Positions 18,847 through 29,134 are shown, counted from the stretch's first letter. The stretch is 64,000 bases of DNA from Clostridium cavendishii DSM 21758 (GCF_900141845.1 NZ_FQZB01000012.1:1-64000), one strand, 5' to 3'. Notes: a model not told the origin generated them from the letters alone. Numbers and translations are program-made.

Positions 18847-20403
18847 TTATAAGTTAAGATCTATTTTATTTTTTCCCTCTTTATAATGATTTAATTTATG
18901 AGTTGCTGGCCCCTCTAAAATCTCTCCATCATAATTAAACCTTGATCCATGACATGGACAATCCCATGATTTTTCAACATCATTCCATTTTAATTCACAT
19001 CCTACATGTGTACATGTAATATCAACTATATGTAAGATATCGTCATAATCCTTGTATGCTCCGTATTTAGTTCCGTTTAATGTTACAATTTTTCCCTCTC
19101 CAGCTTCAATATGTATTCCATTCTCACCAGCCTTAATTTTTCCTATTATAAGTTCCTTAGCTACATCAAAATTTTCACTAAATAAATTTTTATACGCGTT
19201 TTGAGTAAAAGTTCTTGATGGATTAAATACTTCTTTCCATGGATTATCCCTACCTAATATCTTATCAGCAAGTATCCTTGCCGCTGCAACACCATTAGTC
19301 ATTCCCCATTCGGCGAAACCTGTGGCAACATAAATATTTTCTTCAGAAGAGGTTATTTTCCCTACATACGGTACATTATCTATTGTGATATAATCTTGTG
19401 TTGACCATTTATATAATATGCTATTAACATTAAAAATTGATTCTGCAAATTCTTTTAAATTGTCATAATGTTTATAAGAACTTTCTCCATGAGCAGTCTT
19501 ATGTCCTTCACCACCAATTAGTACCAATTGGTTCTCTCCATCAGTTTGTGATCTTAAAGAACGTCCAGGATCCTCTGCATTAATAAACATTCCTTTAGGA
19601 AATTTTTCTTTTATATTTGCTGCAATTACGTAAGACCTTTGTGGCCTAAGTCTCGCTAGATATAATCCCATGCCATCATAACAAGGAAAATGTGAAGCTA
19701 TAATAACTTTAGGAGCCTTCACTTTTTTGCCATTGCTCGTAATAACAGTAACTAAATTGCCTTTTTCAACTTCCATAACCCTTGTATTCTCAAATATATA
19801 ACTTCCATCACCTGGTATCTTCTGAGCAATAGGTAATAAATATTTTCTAGGATGAAATTGAGCCTGATTTTCGAAAACTAAGGCTTTTTTTATATTTAAA
19901 TCTAAAGGTAATTTATCTACGCAGTTTGATTTTATCCCAACCTTTAGAGCAGCTTCAGCTTCTTTTTCTATTTTTGATATGTAATTATCACTATTTGTGT
20001 ACATATATGCTGGAACTCTTTCAAAATCACACTCTATATTAAGTTCCTTTATCATTTCATTAATAAATTCTATAGAGGATTGATTAGCATCAGCATATTC
20101 CCTTGCAAAATCTAATCCCATTGAATTTATTATTTTATGGTATATTAAATGATGTTGAGAAGTTATTTTAGCAGTTGTGAATCCTGTTGCTCCTTGAATA
20201 ATTCTACTAGCCTCAAGGATAGCCACTTTTATTCCTTGTTTTTTCAAAAGATAAGCAACATTTATTCCTACAATACCGCCTCCTATAATTGCTACATCTA
20301 CTTTGATATCTTCAGTCAGAGATGGATAATTTGTTTCTGGTGTTGATAATATCCAATAAGATTTTAGATATTCTTGTATATTTTTATCATTTTCTTGTGT
20401 CAT
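18847..20403 (-). CDS. FAD-dependent oxidoreductase with C-terminal Rieske domain (YhfW-like)
   Basis: This 518-residue protein has an N-terminal DAO-type FAD domain with the dinucleotide motif DVAIIGGGIVGINVAYLL at about 32-49. A C-terminal Rieske [2Fe-2S] domain carries CTHVGC (about 466-471) and CPCHGSRF (about 484-491), the two Cys/His pairs that bind the cluster. The layout matches Bacillus YhfW. It probably oxidises an amine or similar small substrate and passes electrons through the Rieske centre; the substrate is unknown. It starts at ATG 20403 behind AAAAGGAG. The gene is monocistronic, faces the holin-like gene and is divergent from the esterase. Confidence 0.92.
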   Translation of the reverse strand: MTQENDKNIQEYLKSYWILSTPETNYPSLTEDIKVDVAIIGGGIVGINVAYLLKKQGIKVAILEASRIIQGATGFTTAKITSQHHLIYHKIINSMGLDFAREYADANQSSIEFINEMIKELNIECDFERVPAYMYTNSDNYISKIEKEAEAALKVGIKSNCVDKLPLDLNIKKALVFENQAQFHPRKYLLPIAQKIPGDGSYIFENTRVMEVEKGNLVTVITSNGKKVKAPKVIIASHFPCYDGMGLYLARLRPQRSYVIAANIKEKFPKGMFINAEDPGRSLRSQTDGENQLVLIGGEGHKTAHGESSYKHYDNLKEFAESIFNVNSILYKWSTQDYITIDNVPYVGKITSSEENIYVATGFAEWGMTNGVAAARILADKILGRDNPWKEVFNPSRTFTQNAYKNLFSENFDVAKELIIGKIKAGENGIHIEAGEGKIVTLNGTKYGAYKDYDDILHIVDITCTHVGCELKWNDVEKSWDCPCHGSRFNYDGEILEGPATHKLNHYKEGKNKIDLNL

Positions 20404-20588
20404 AAAATATTCTCCTTTTAACTTTAATACCTTTGTATTTATACTTATACAAACTTATTCTTCCAATTATCTATTTAAAATATTTAAAACTTTGTAATAA
20501 AATCAAAAAATATTTTTCTCTAAAATACTAAATAAAATTTATTGTTTTACTTAATAATATAAATAAATAATAATTTGGAGGATTGAAA

Positions 20589-21629
20589 ATGAATAAGAAA
20601 AAGATGTTTACCATTATCTTTATTGTGCTTTTTATATTTTTAACTTCTTGTTTTTTTATAATTAAAAATATAAAATCAACAGCATACGGTAAGCTAGATA
20701 ATATTTATGGAATAATATTAAGAATAGATGATCATTTTAATAAAGTTTCTCTAAAAGATAAATCTGTATATGAAATACGAAAAATAACAGAAAGAAATTG
20801 CAATAGATGGAATTCTAAGCCTATCAAACTTTCAAACATAAAAACTATAGATATACAAACAAATATAAATAAAATACCAGCAAGAATTTATACACCTAGT
20901 AAAGGTGAAAACTTTCCTATAGTAATATATTCTCATGGTGGAAGTTGGATATCTGGAAATATTGATGACTATGAGAATATTTGCAGGAAAATTTCTAACG
21001 ATTCCAACTCTATAGTTATATCTGTAAATTACCGTCTTGCTCCTGAAAATCCATTTCCAGCAGGACTTAATGATGTATATAATATATTACTTTGGAGCTA
21101 TAGCAATGCTTCTAATATAAAAGGAAATCCTAATAAAATAGCAGTAGTTGGAGATAGTGCAGGTGGAAATTTCTCTGCTTCTATATCTCAAATAGCTCGT
21201 GATAAAAATGGTCCAAAAATAACTTGTCAAGTATTAATATATCCAGCTACAAATATTTATGAATTAAATACTAAATCATGGATAGACTTTGGCTCAAATT
21301 TTAATTTTAATATTGAAAAATTCAAACAATTTATATCTTTATATACTCCATCGTTAAATGATAGAAAAAGTGTTTATGCATCTCCTTTGTTATCTACAAA
21401 TCTCAAAAATCTTCCTGATGCTCTTGTAATTACAGCTGAGTTTGATCCATTAAGAGATGATGGTGAAAATTATGCAAAAGAATTACAAAATGAAGGTGTA
21501 AAAGTAACTCTAACTAGATATACTGGTGTTACCCATGGTTTTGTATCAGCAGGAAAGATCACTAAGAAATCTAATGATGCTTTAAATGAGATATCAAAAT
21601 ATTTAGTGATGAAATTTAATAGAAGCTAA
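20589..21629 (+). CDS. Alpha/beta hydrolase, HSL-type esterase, membrane-anchored
   Basis: 346 residues. The ATG at 20589 lies 7 bases after GGAGG; an in-frame TTG at 20583 is too close to it. A hydrophobic N-terminus (about 6-28) ending in LTSC looks like a lipoprotein signal or an anchor. The catalytic core is that of hormone-sensitive-lipase-type esterases: oxyanion motif HGGSW near 117, nucleophile GDSAGGN near 195, acid in FDPLRDD and histidine in VTHGF. It likely hydrolyses short-chain esters outside the membrane. It is a single gene, convergent with the Gly/Ser/Thr-rich protein. Confidence 0.9.
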   Translation: MNKKKMFTIIFIVLFIFLTSCFFIIKNIKSTAYGKLDNIYGIILRIDDHFNKVSLKDKSVYEIRKITERNCNRWNSKPIKLSNIKTIDIQTNINKIPARIYTPSKGENFPIVIYSHGGSWISGNIDDYENICRKISNDSNSIVISVNYRLAPENPFPAGLNDVYNILLWSYSNASNIKGNPNKIAVVGDSAGGNFSASISQIARDKNGPKITCQVLIYPATNIYELNTKSWIDFGSNFNFNIEKFKQFISLYTPSLNDRKSVYASPLLSTNLKNLPDALVITAEFDPLRDDGENYAKELQNEGVKVTLTRYTGVTHGFVSAGKITKKSNDALNEISKYLVMKFNRS

Positions 21630-21694
21630 ATATAAATGCACTTTTTAAGTCTATATGTAACAATATTTACTTATAAAAGTGCATATATATATTT

Positions 21695-22531
21695 CTAATA
21701 TTCCCTAAACATCGATGATAATAAAAGCCATGTGAAAGGATTAATTTCACTGCCATAGTAATGATGATCATAATCATATACTGGATACATATAATGATGA
21801 TCATAATATGGCTGTTTGTGTTGATGATATGGAGAATTATGCATGTCATGATATCCATGGCTAGGATATGACATGTTTGGATAGTTATACATTGGCATAT
21901 GATAATAGCCTTGCATTTGATGTTGCCTTTCAGCTTGATTACTCATATCACTGCTGCCGTTAGTAGTAGAACCCATTTTTTGTTTCATATTTGCCATATA
22001 ATAAGGATTTGGTATGAATGGAATTTTAGTTATATCCATCTTTAAAAATTTTTTGAAAAATTCATTTATACTTTCAACTGATGGATAAGTAGCATTTGGA
22101 TACATTCCTTGCTGACCACTTTGCATAGAATAATTGTGATCAAATTGAGAAAAACTCATATCATTTGTACTTCCAGAACCTGTTGAATAAGTACTACTAC
22201 CCTTTGATGTACCTTGTATAGAAGATCCCATACTTCCAGTACTACTACTTCCCATACCTCCCTGAGTAGAAGTCCCTACGCCTCCAGTAGTACCACCCAT
22301 TGTACCAGAAATAGTAGTTCCTTGTTGACTACCAGGTGCTTGGTTCATACTAGTAGATGTTGTACCTGTTACTCCTGTCTGAGATGAGGTGCTAGTATTT
22401 GTTCCTGTGTTACCACCTGTAGTTGAAGTTGATGTAGAATATGGGTTATAAGTGGAGCCATATGGACTTAAATTACTTGATTGATAAGGTGTCCCCATGG
22501 TAGTATTTTTATTTTGATATTGATTATTCAT
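21695..22531 (-). CDS. Low-complexity Gly/Ser/Thr-rich protein with His/Tyr-rich tail, possible spore coat component
   Basis: 278 residues. The first half is almost all Ser, Thr, Gly and Gln in short near-repeats (GSMGSS, TGGVGTST). A hydrophobic stretch about a central PNPYYMANMKQ follows, and the C-terminus is packed with His and Tyr (HMPMYNYPNMSYPSHGYHD, then DHHYMYPVYDYDHHYYG). Such composition is common in clostridial spore coat or exosporium proteins, and the neighbours are sporulation-related, but no domain is recognised. RBS AGGAG precedes ATG 22531. The His-rich tail could bind metal. Confidence 0.6.
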   Translation of the reverse strand: MNNQYQNKNTTMGTPYQSSNLSPYGSTYNPYSTSTSTTGGNTGTNTSTSSQTGVTGTTSTSMNQAPGSQQGTTISGTMGGTTGGVGTSTQGGMGSSSTGSMGSSIQGTSKGSSTYSTGSGSTNDMSFSQFDHNYSMQSGQQGMYPNATYPSVESINEFFKKFLKMDITKIPFIPNPYYMANMKQKMGSTTNGSSDMSNQAERQHQMQGYYHMPMYNYPNMSYPSHGYHDMHNSPYHQHKQPYYDHHYMYPVYDYDHHYYGSEINPFTWLLLSSMFREY

Positions 22532-22620
22532 TATAATCTCCTACGAAATTTATTACATTTTTATTATATGTGGCTAAATTAAAATTGTGAATTCATTATA
22601 ACACCTATATTTTACTGTAT

Positions 22621-23088
22621 TTAACTCAATTTAATAATGCTCAATGCATCTGAAACTTTTTGTGCAAAATCTAGCGGTTTATCAATGGATTGAAAATGAA
22701 CATATACTATTTTAGGTTCATCATATATCCAATGATTATGAACCGCACCAATTGCTATTTGATTGTCTTGAAGAATTTTAATGAAATTATTTAATTCATT
22801 TTGAAATAAAGCTATCTCTCCTAGATTAAGAGTATTTCCTTCATAATCCATAGATTCAAAAGAAAATGTCCCTCCTACTGGTATAGTTGTATTTCTACCA
22901 AATATAGTAACTTTAGGCCAATGCCTACTTATCTCCACTGAACAAGCTCCATCTTTTGCTTCTTTAATTTCTCCACCAAGTATATTGGCAAATTGTTCAC
23001 ATAAATTATTAGTATTACTAAGATTTTCTTCATTTAAACTATCAGCCCTATTAAAATTTACTGTTCCCCAAGGATCAACTACAAACAT
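22621..23088 (-). CDS. DUF1259 (LppY/LpqO-like) protein
   Basis: This 155-residue protein has no signal peptide. It matches DUF1259 through the blocks CSVEISRHWPKVTIFGR and QNELNNFIKILQDNQIAIGA, then VHNHWIYDEPKIVYVHF. The mycobacterial LppY/LpqO lipoproteins carry the same domain, but this one is a single cytoplasmic-looking copy. The histidines in VHNHW and YVHF could be functional. The function is unknown. AAGGAG precedes the ATG. It is divergent from the DUF2935 gene. Confidence 0.8.
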   Translation of the reverse strand: MFVVDPWGTVNFNRADSLNEENLSNTNNLCEQFANILGGEIKEAKDGACSVEISRHWPKVTIFGRNTTIPVGGTFSFESMDYEGNTLNLGEIALFQNELNNFIKILQDNQIAIGAVHNHWIYDEPKIVYVHFQSIDKPLDFAQKVSDALSIIKLS

Positions 23089-23225
23089 TATTTTTACTCC
23101 TTATAATAATAACTCATTATAATATATGAATTATTATTGTATATGTGATTATAATACGGCGTAACAAATTTTATATACTAATCATAATATATATATAAAG
23201 AAAATTGCTATTTAGGAGATAAAAA

Positions 23226-24032
23226 TTGGAACAAAGCAGCATAAAAAAATTAACAATATTTGAGCATCAATTTTGGCTACAAATTTTAGGAGATCATGCT
23301 CGTTTTATCTTAAATGGTCTTTCACCAAACGAAACTACATTTATAAAAAAAGCAGACATGTTTATCTCTAAATTTGATAATTTACTGGATTTATCCAAAC
23401 AAAAACTTTCTAATGATGAACTTGATGAATTAAATACTGAAATTTACAAAGTAGCATTAAAATTTAGGGAATTTAAACTAGATATAATTAATAAACAGCT
23501 TACTGATAAAATTGATATTTCTCTTTCTAGTACATTTATTAATCATATGGTTAATGAATTAGATGATTATATACTTATACTTACTGCTTTAATTAAAGAA
23601 AGTTATTCACATGCTAACCCTATACATCTTCATTTACTTTGGCTTTCTGATGGAGCTGGTCATGCATCAATTATAGCTAGTAACCTTGATATAACTCAAA
23701 AACAACTTATTAAAATTATGAGGATGTACTCTAAAAACTTTGATAATATGTACTTAAAAGCTATAGAATATAAAGGTTATATGAGAGGTGGGCTTACTGA
23801 CTTTCCAGCTCTTAATAAACTAAATCTTGATGTTGATGAAATAATGAATTCCTTTAAAGAAATTTTAAAGGAATTAAGAGAAAATGTCCTTAATAAAAAA
23901 GTTCTTAGCATACTTCCTCCTTTATCCTATGATCATATGTTTAGAGAAGAATGTTACTATTTAACAAAACTTTCATTCGTGGCAAATATAAATAAACCTA
24001 ATTGTAATCCTGCAAAAGAAAGAATAGAATAA
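23226..24032 (+). CDS. DUF2935 protein (four-helix, metal-binding-like), TTG start
   Basis: 268 residues. The start is TTG 23226, 8 bases after AGGAG; no ATG or GTG fits better. It matches DUF2935, whose two helical repeats each carry an E-H pair: FEHQFWLQILGDHARFI at the start and HLHLLWLSDGAGHASII mid-protein. These suggest a di-metal four-helix bundle. The family is widespread in clostridia and bacilli and has no assigned reaction. A bidirectional terminator (24041-24068) follows, shared with gerW. Confidence 0.85.
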   Translation: MEQSSIKKLTIFEHQFWLQILGDHARFILNGLSPNETTFIKKADMFISKFDNLLDLSKQKLSNDELDELNTEIYKVALKFREFKLDIINKQLTDKIDISLSSTFINHMVNELDDYILILTALIKESYSHANPIHLHLLWLSDGAGHASIIASNLDITQKQLIKIMRMYSKNFDNMYLKAIEYKGYMRGGLTDFPALNKLNLDVDEIMNSFKEILKELRENVLNKKVLSILPPLSYDHMFREECYYLTKLSFVANINKPNCNPAKERIE

Positions 24033-24040
24033 AGATAATA

Positions 24041-24070
24041 AAAAAAGTGGATATTAATCCACTTTTTTTT
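24041..24070. terminator. Bidirectional terminator
   Basis: AAAAAAGTGGAT (24041-24052) and ATCCACTTTTTT (24057-24068) form a tight hairpin with an ATTA loop. It lies between the convergent genes ending at 24032 and 24072. Confidence 0.88.
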
Positions 24071-24071
24071 A

Positions 24072-24506
24072 TTATTTAAATTGGGAGCTTTGACTATGTT
24101 GTTGAGTTTGCTGTCCTTGTTGCTGTTGATTTTGTTGTCCTTGTGACTTTTGAGACATATTTTGAGTTATATTATTTAAAGCTTCTGGAATTTTATTTAT
24201 TAATTGATTCATATTAGTGCTATCATTTATATTCAGCATATTTACATTATCTTTATCAACAACTACAACAGCTTCAGCTGAGATTTTAGCACCTATTCCA
24301 CCTATTCCAGTACCATTAGATTGACTTGATTGAGATTTTTGAGGCATATCTGCATTACCATATCCTAAAGTTACAGACATTATAGGAACTAAAGTTTTAT
24401 CCCCTATTGGAAGAGGAGTACCAAGTACTGAATCTGTTTTTACAAAGTTATGAAGATCATCAAATACAGTATCCATATTTTGACTAAATGTTGAATTTTC
24501 CATCAT
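24072..24506 (-). CDS. gerW: GerW/YtfJ family sporulation protein
   Basis: 144 residues. The GerW (YtfJ) core spans about 1-110, with VLGTPLPIGDKTLVPIMSV and GGIGAKISAEAVVVV, as in the forespore protein needed for germination in Bacillus. The C-terminal 30 residues are a Gln/Ser-rich tail, more extended than I would expect. The upstream gene, 11 bases away, is the YtfI homologue, the same pair as in Bacillus, so they form an operon. GGAGG precedes a double ATG. Forespore-specific expression is expected from the family but not seen in the promoter. Confidence 0.9.
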   Translation of the reverse strand: MMENSTFSQNMDTVFDDLHNFVKTDSVLGTPLPIGDKTLVPIMSVTLGYGNADMPQKSQSSQSNGTGIGGIGAKISAEAVVVVDKDNVNMLNINDSTNMNQLINKIPEALNNITQNMSQKSQGQQNQQQQGQQTQQHSQSSQFK

Positions 24507-24517
24507 TAAATTCCTCC

Positions 24518-25057
24518 TTATTTTGCACTTAATAACGATTTGTGTGATAAACCTAAAAATTTAAATTTCAATATATTTTTCATTGTGGTAATTAAGTTGA
24601 TTTCTGTTTCAGCAATAAAATTTACATAATCTGAATCCATAGAAAAACTAGGATTATTATATAACTCTTTTACGTTTATAAAGGCTGAAATAACTTTAAC
24701 CCAAGCGCAAATTACTCCAGTTAAAGCTGGGTTTTTAAATCCATATGAAGTTCTCAAATTCACATAATCAAACTTTATGTTTTTTATCATATTGAAACTT
24801 TCCTTGATATTTCCTTCATTACTAAGATGTTTAGTCATAAATTTTTTATCAAATATATAAAAAGAAATAACAAGTCTATTATCTTCTCTATTGACAATTC
24901 CTTTAATAAAAGGATATAGCCAATATAAAACTAAATTGAGATGATTAGTTTCTTGAGAATTAAATGAAAATATTACCTTCATATGATAGACACTTAATAG
25001 CAATGTTACTATTAGTATTATTGCTAGGATAATAAGTAATGGTACTAGTATATACAT
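24518..25057 (-). CDS. ytfI: DUF2953 protein (YtfI-like)
   Basis: 179 residues. One N-terminal transmembrane helix (about 1-25) is followed by a soluble domain with the DUF2953 pattern, including YGFKNPALTGVICAWVK at about 105-121. This is the Bacillus YtfI family, encoded directly before ytfJ/gerW as here. It is probably a forespore membrane protein acting with GerW. RBS AAAGGAG precedes ATG 25057. It is divergent from nifJ. Confidence 0.82.
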   Translation of the reverse strand: MYILVPLLIILAIILIVTLLLSVYHMKVIFSFNSQETNHLNLVLYWLYPFIKGIVNREDNRLVISFYIFDKKFMTKHLSNEGNIKESFNMIKNIKFDYVNLRTSYGFKNPALTGVICAWVKVISAFINVKELYNNPSFSMDSDYVNFIAETEINLITTMKNILKFKFLGLSHKSLLSAK

Positions 25058-25309
25058 ATAATTCTCCTTTCATAATATAGTATAGTTTTTTTTGATTTAT
25101 TTATTTTATGAAAGTCAAGGTTATATTTGAAGTTACTGTTCAATAAAACATATTAAGTTTTTTTAAATTAAATTTTACATAACAATAACCCTTTTTATTA
25201 AATCTAATTTTTTAACATTAATTTATTAAATAACATGTATTTCTAATAACCTGATAGTAAATAATAAACATGTCTTGTTAAATTAAACACTTATGAAGGA
25301 GCGATTTTT

Positions 25310-28300
25310 ATGACAAAAATTATGAAAACGATGGATGGAAACCAAGCTGCTGCTGAAGCATCCTATGCTTTTACAGAAGTAACTGCCATTTATCCAATAA
25401 CACCATCCACACCTATGGCAGAAAGTGTAGAAGAATGGGCTACACATGGTAAAAAGAATATATTTGGTCAACCAGTAAAGGTAGTTGAAATGCAATCAGA
25501 AGCTGGAGCTGCTGGTGCAGTTCATGGTTCCTTAGTTGCAGGTGCTTTAACAACTACATATACAGCTTCCCAAGGATTACTTTTAATGATTCCAAATATG
25601 TATAAAATAGCAGGAGAATTATTACCTGGAGTATTTCATGTAACTGCTCGTGCTATTGCTACCCATGCATTATCTATTTTCGGTGATCATCAAGATGTAA
25701 TGGCTGCAAGGCAAACTGGGTTTGCTCTCTTAGCTTCTGCAAGTGTTCAAGAAGTTATGGATTTAACTAATGTAGCTCATTTATCAGCAATTAAAGCTAG
25801 AGTACCTTTTTTACACTTTTTTGATGGCTTTAGAACTTCACATGAAATACAAAAAATAGAAGTTATAAATTATGAAGATGTAGCAAAACTTATTGACCAT
25901 GAAGCATTACAAGAATTTCGAAACAAATGTTTAAATCCAGAGCATCCTTCAGTTAGAGGTACAGCTGAAAACCCTGATATATACTTTCAAAAGAGAGAAG
26001 CCTCAAATAAATTTTATGATGCTACTCCAGATATAGTAGAGAATTATATGAGGGAAATTGAAAAAATAACTGGAAGGGCATATCATCCTTTTGATTACTA
26101 TGGAGATCCTAATGCCGAAAATATAATTGTAGCTATGGGCTCTGTTTGTGATACTATTGAAGAAACAATAGATTATTTAAGAGGAAAAGGTGAAAAAGTA
26201 GGAGTTATTAAAGTACGTTTATATAGACCATTTTCTAGTGAATATTTTAATAAAGTACTACCTAAAACTGTTAAAAAAATTGCTGTCTTAGATCGTACAA
26301 AAGAACCTGGTTCAGTTGGCGAACCATTATATCTTGATGTTATAAAAGTACTTTATAATAATCCTAATAAGCCTTTAATAGTTGGAGGTAGATATGGGTT
26401 AGCGTCTAAAGATACTAGACCTTCCCAAATTTTATCTGTTTTCAATAATCTTAAAGAAAATACTCCAAAAGATAGGTTTACTATTGGAATTGTAGATGAT
26501 GTTACCAATACATCATTAGCAGAAACAGAACCTATAGAAACTACACCTAAAGGAACTATAAGATGTAAATTCTATGGCTTAGGATCTGATGGAACTGTTG
26601 GTGCAAATAAAAGTGCAATTAAAATTATTGGAGATAATACAAATCTTTACTCTCAAGCTTATTTTGCTTATGATAGTAAAAAATCTGGTGGAAGTACTAT
26701 ATCTCATTTAAGATTTGGTAGCAAACCAATTAAATCTCCTTATTTAGTTTATGAAGCTGATTACATTGCTTGTCATAATAAGTCTTTTTTATATAATTTA
26801 AATGTTCTAAAAGGCTTAAAGAAAAACGGAACTTTTGTTTTAAATTGTCCTTGGACTGAATCAGAATTAGAAGAGAAACTACCAGCTTCCGTTAAAAGGT
26901 ATATTGCACAAAATAACATTGAATTTTATACAGTAGATGCTATTAGAATTTCTCAAGCAGTTGGATTAGGTTCTAGAATTAATATGGTAATGCAAGCTGC
27001 ATTCTTTAAACTAGCTAATATTATACCAATAGAAGAAGCTTTAAACTACTTAAAAAACTCTGTTGAAAAAGTATATGGTAAGAAAGGTCAAAACATAGTA
27101 GATGCTAATAAAGCTGCTATTGATAGTGGAGCAAATGCAGCTCATAGAGTTAATGTTCCAAAAGAATGGGCAAATGTACAAGATGAAAATAAAACTGTAA
27201 AAGAAATGCCAGACTTTATCAAAAATATTGAAAGGCCTATGGCTAGACATGAGGGTGACGAACTTCCTGTAAGTGCATTTAATGGAATGGAAGATGGTAC
27301 CTTCCCACTAGGTATAACTGCTTATGAAAAGCGTGGAATAGCAGTAAAAATTCCAGAATGGCAAATTGATAAATGTATTCAATGTAATCAATGTTCTTAC
27401 ATTTGTCCCCATGCAGTAATAAGAGCATACTTATTAAATGATAATGAAAAAGAAAAAGCGCCTGAAACATTTTTAACAAAGAAACCAACTGGTAAAGGTG
27501 AAATAGAAAAATTACATTATCGTATTCAAATAAGTCCTCTTGATTGTACTGGTTGTGGTAATTGTGCAGACATATGCCCTGCTCCTGGTAAAGCTTTAAT
27601 AATGAAAGATGCAGAAGAACAAATACACGAGCAAGCTGAAAATTTTGAATTTGCTATTACTGTTAAACAAAAAGACAATATAATGAGTGTTAATACATTA
27701 AAAGGAAGTCAATTTGTAAAACCTTTATTAGAATTCAACGGTGCGTGTCCTGGTTGCGGAGAAACACCTTACATAAAACTATTAACTCAATTATTTGGTG
27801 ATAGAATGATGATAGCTAATGCCACAGGTTGTTCTTCTATTTGGGGAGCTAGTGCACCAGCTATAGCTTATACTACTAATGAACAAGGGAAAGGACCTTC
27901 TTGGGGAAATTCATTATTTGAAGATAATGCTGAATACGGATATGGAATGTTTTTAGCTGTTAAACAAATGAGAGAAAGATTGACTGAATTAATGAATGAA
28001 TCATTAAATTCTAATATTAATAACGACCTTAAAGATTCATTTAAAGAATGGTTATCTGGAATTGAAGATGCTAATATTTCTAAATCAGCTACTACAAAGA
28101 TTTTAAATTTATTAAACAAAGAAAATTTAAATGAAAATAAAATTTTAAAAGAAATAATGGATAAAAAAGATTTTCTAATTAAAAAATCTCAATGGCTAAT
28201 TGGTGGAGATGGCTGGGCTTATGATATAGGATATGGTGGTTTAGACCATGTATTATCATTAGGTAGTGATGTAAATATATTTGTTATGGATACAGAAATA

Positions 28301-28837
28301 TACTCAAATACTGGTGGTCAATCTTCTAAGTCAACTCCTGCTGGAGCAATTGCTAAGCTTGCAGCTGGTGGTAAAAAGGTTAGAAAGAAAGATCTTGGTT
28401 TAATGGCAATGACTTATGGTCATGTTTATGTAACTCAAATAGCCATGGGTGCAAACATGAACCAAACTATAAAAGCTATTACAGAAGCTGAAGCTTATAA
28501 AGGACCATCTTTAATTATAGCCTATGCTCCTTGTATAAGTCATGGTATTAAATCTGGTATGGGAACTAGTATGAATGAAGAGAAAAAAGCTGTTGAATCT
28601 GGCTACTGGCATCTATACAGATATAATCCTTTATTAAAAGTCGAAGGAAAAAATCCTTTTGTATTAGATTCTAAAGAACCTAATTCATCATATAGAGACT
28701 TTATTAAGGGTGAAATACGTTATGCTTCACTAGCAACTATATTCCCTGATAAAGCAGAAGAGATGTTCACCTTATCAGAACAATTTGCTAATGATAGATA
28801 CTTATTGTATAAAAAGCTATCAGAACTTCAAAGTTAA
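25310..28837 (+). CDS. nifJ: Pyruvate:ferredoxin (flavodoxin) oxidoreductase, single-chain
   Basis: 1,175 residues, the usual length. It oxidises pyruvate with CoA to acetyl-CoA and CO2 and reduces ferredoxin, the central step of clostridial fermentation. The order is: pyruvate-binding domain I (YPITPSTPMAE near 27), domain II, the gamma-type domain, two ferredoxin-like [4Fe-4S] motifs (CIQCNQCSYICP near 690 and CTGCGNCADICP near 745), and the thiamine-diphosphate domain (GACPGCGETPY near 813; GDGWAYDIGYGGLDHVLS near 965). All cluster cysteines are present. It starts at ATG 25310 after GAAGGAG. It is monocistronic with its own terminator and is expected to be strongly expressed. Confidence 0.98.
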   Translation: MTKIMKTMDGNQAAAEASYAFTEVTAIYPITPSTPMAESVEEWATHGKKNIFGQPVKVVEMQSEAGAAGAVHGSLVAGALTTTYTASQGLLLMIPNMYKIAGELLPGVFHVTARAIATHALSIFGDHQDVMAARQTGFALLASASVQEVMDLTNVAHLSAIKARVPFLHFFDGFRTSHEIQKIEVINYEDVAKLIDHEALQEFRNKCLNPEHPSVRGTAENPDIYFQKREASNKFYDATPDIVENYMREIEKITGRAYHPFDYYGDPNAENIIVAMGSVCDTIEETIDYLRGKGEKVGVIKVRLYRPFSSEYFNKVLPKTVKKIAVLDRTKEPGSVGEPLYLDVIKVLYNNPNKPLIVGGRYGLASKDTRPSQILSVFNNLKENTPKDRFTIGIVDDVTNTSLAETEPIETTPKGTIRCKFYGLGSDGTVGANKSAIKIIGDNTNLYSQAYFAYDSKKSGGSTISHLRFGSKPIKSPYLVYEADYIACHNKSFLYNLNVLKGLKKNGTFVLNCPWTESELEEKLPASVKRYIAQNNIEFYTVDAIRISQAVGLGSRINMVMQAAFFKLANIIPIEEALNYLKNSVEKVYGKKGQNIVDANKAAIDSGANAAHRVNVPKEWANVQDENKTVKEMPDFIKNIERPMARHEGDELPVSAFNGMEDGTFPLGITAYEKRGIAVKIPEWQIDKCIQCNQCSYICPHAVIRAYLLNDNEKEKAPETFLTKKPTGKGEIEKLHYRIQISPLDCTGCGNCADICPAPGKALIMKDAEEQIHEQAENFEFAITVKQKDNIMSVNTLKGSQFVKPLLEFNGACPGCGETPYIKLLTQLFGDRMMIANATGCSSIWGASAPAIAYTTNEQGKGPSWGNSLFEDNAEYGYGMFLAVKQMRERLTELMNESLNSNINNDLKDSFKEWLSGIEDANISKSATTKILNLLNKENLNENKILKEIMDKKDFLIKKSQWLIGGDGWAYDIGYGGLDHVLSLGSDVNIFVMDTEIYSNTGGQSSKSTPAGAIAKLAAGGKKVRKKDLGLMAMTYGHVYVTQIAMGANMNQTIKAITEAEAYKGPSLIIAYAPCISHGIKSGMGTSMNEEKKAVESGYWHLYRYNPLLKVEGKNPFVLDSKEPNSSYRDFIKGEIRYASLATIFPDKAEEMFTLSEQFANDRYLLYKKLSELQS

Positions 28838-28842
28838 CAAAC

Positions 28843-28889
28843 AAAAAGAGATACTTTTTAAAATAAAATTTAAAAAGTATCTCTTTTTT
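28843..28889 (+). terminator. Terminator of nifJ
   Basis: AAAAAGAGATACTTTTTA and TAAAAAGTATCTCTTTTT form an 18-base stem around a 10-base loop and end in T6. It lies just after the nifJ stop and may also end the opposing small gene at 28904. Confidence 0.9.
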
Positions 28890-28903
28890 AATTAAGTATA
28901 GAA

Positions 28904-29071
28904 TTATTTTTCGTTTGAATCCACATATTCTTTAGCATTAATTACATTTGCCTCACTAGGTATTGTCACCTTAGAAACAGGCTTAGTCTTTTCGATATCA
29001 GCCCATGCAGCAGTTTCGTGTTTTTCAATTGGAATTTTCATAAAACTATCTTTAGTCTTTTCATCTTTCAC
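28904..29071 (-). CDS. DUF3787 small protein, GTG start
   Basis: A 55-residue gene. GTG 29071 lies 7 bases after a perfect GGAGG; the first ATG is internal. The centre reads KHETAAWADIEKTKPVSKV and the end TIPSEANVINAKEYVDSNEK, which is the conserved DUF3787 pattern of clostridia. It has no signal peptide or cysteine. The function of the family is unknown. The neighbouring SASPs suggest, but do not prove, a sporulation role. Confidence 0.82.
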   Translation of the reverse strand: MKDEKTKDSFMKIPIEKHETAAWADIEKTKPVSKVTIPSEANVINAKEYVDSNEK

Positions 29072-29134
29072 AATATTACCTCCTTTAGATAAAATCTATT
29101 TTTTAACATATTATTACATATAAATTTAAATATT

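Noticed and set aside
21667..21858. Met/Ile/His-rich 63-residue frame
   Set aside because: It overlaps the His/Tyr-rich end of the gene at 21695 in another frame.
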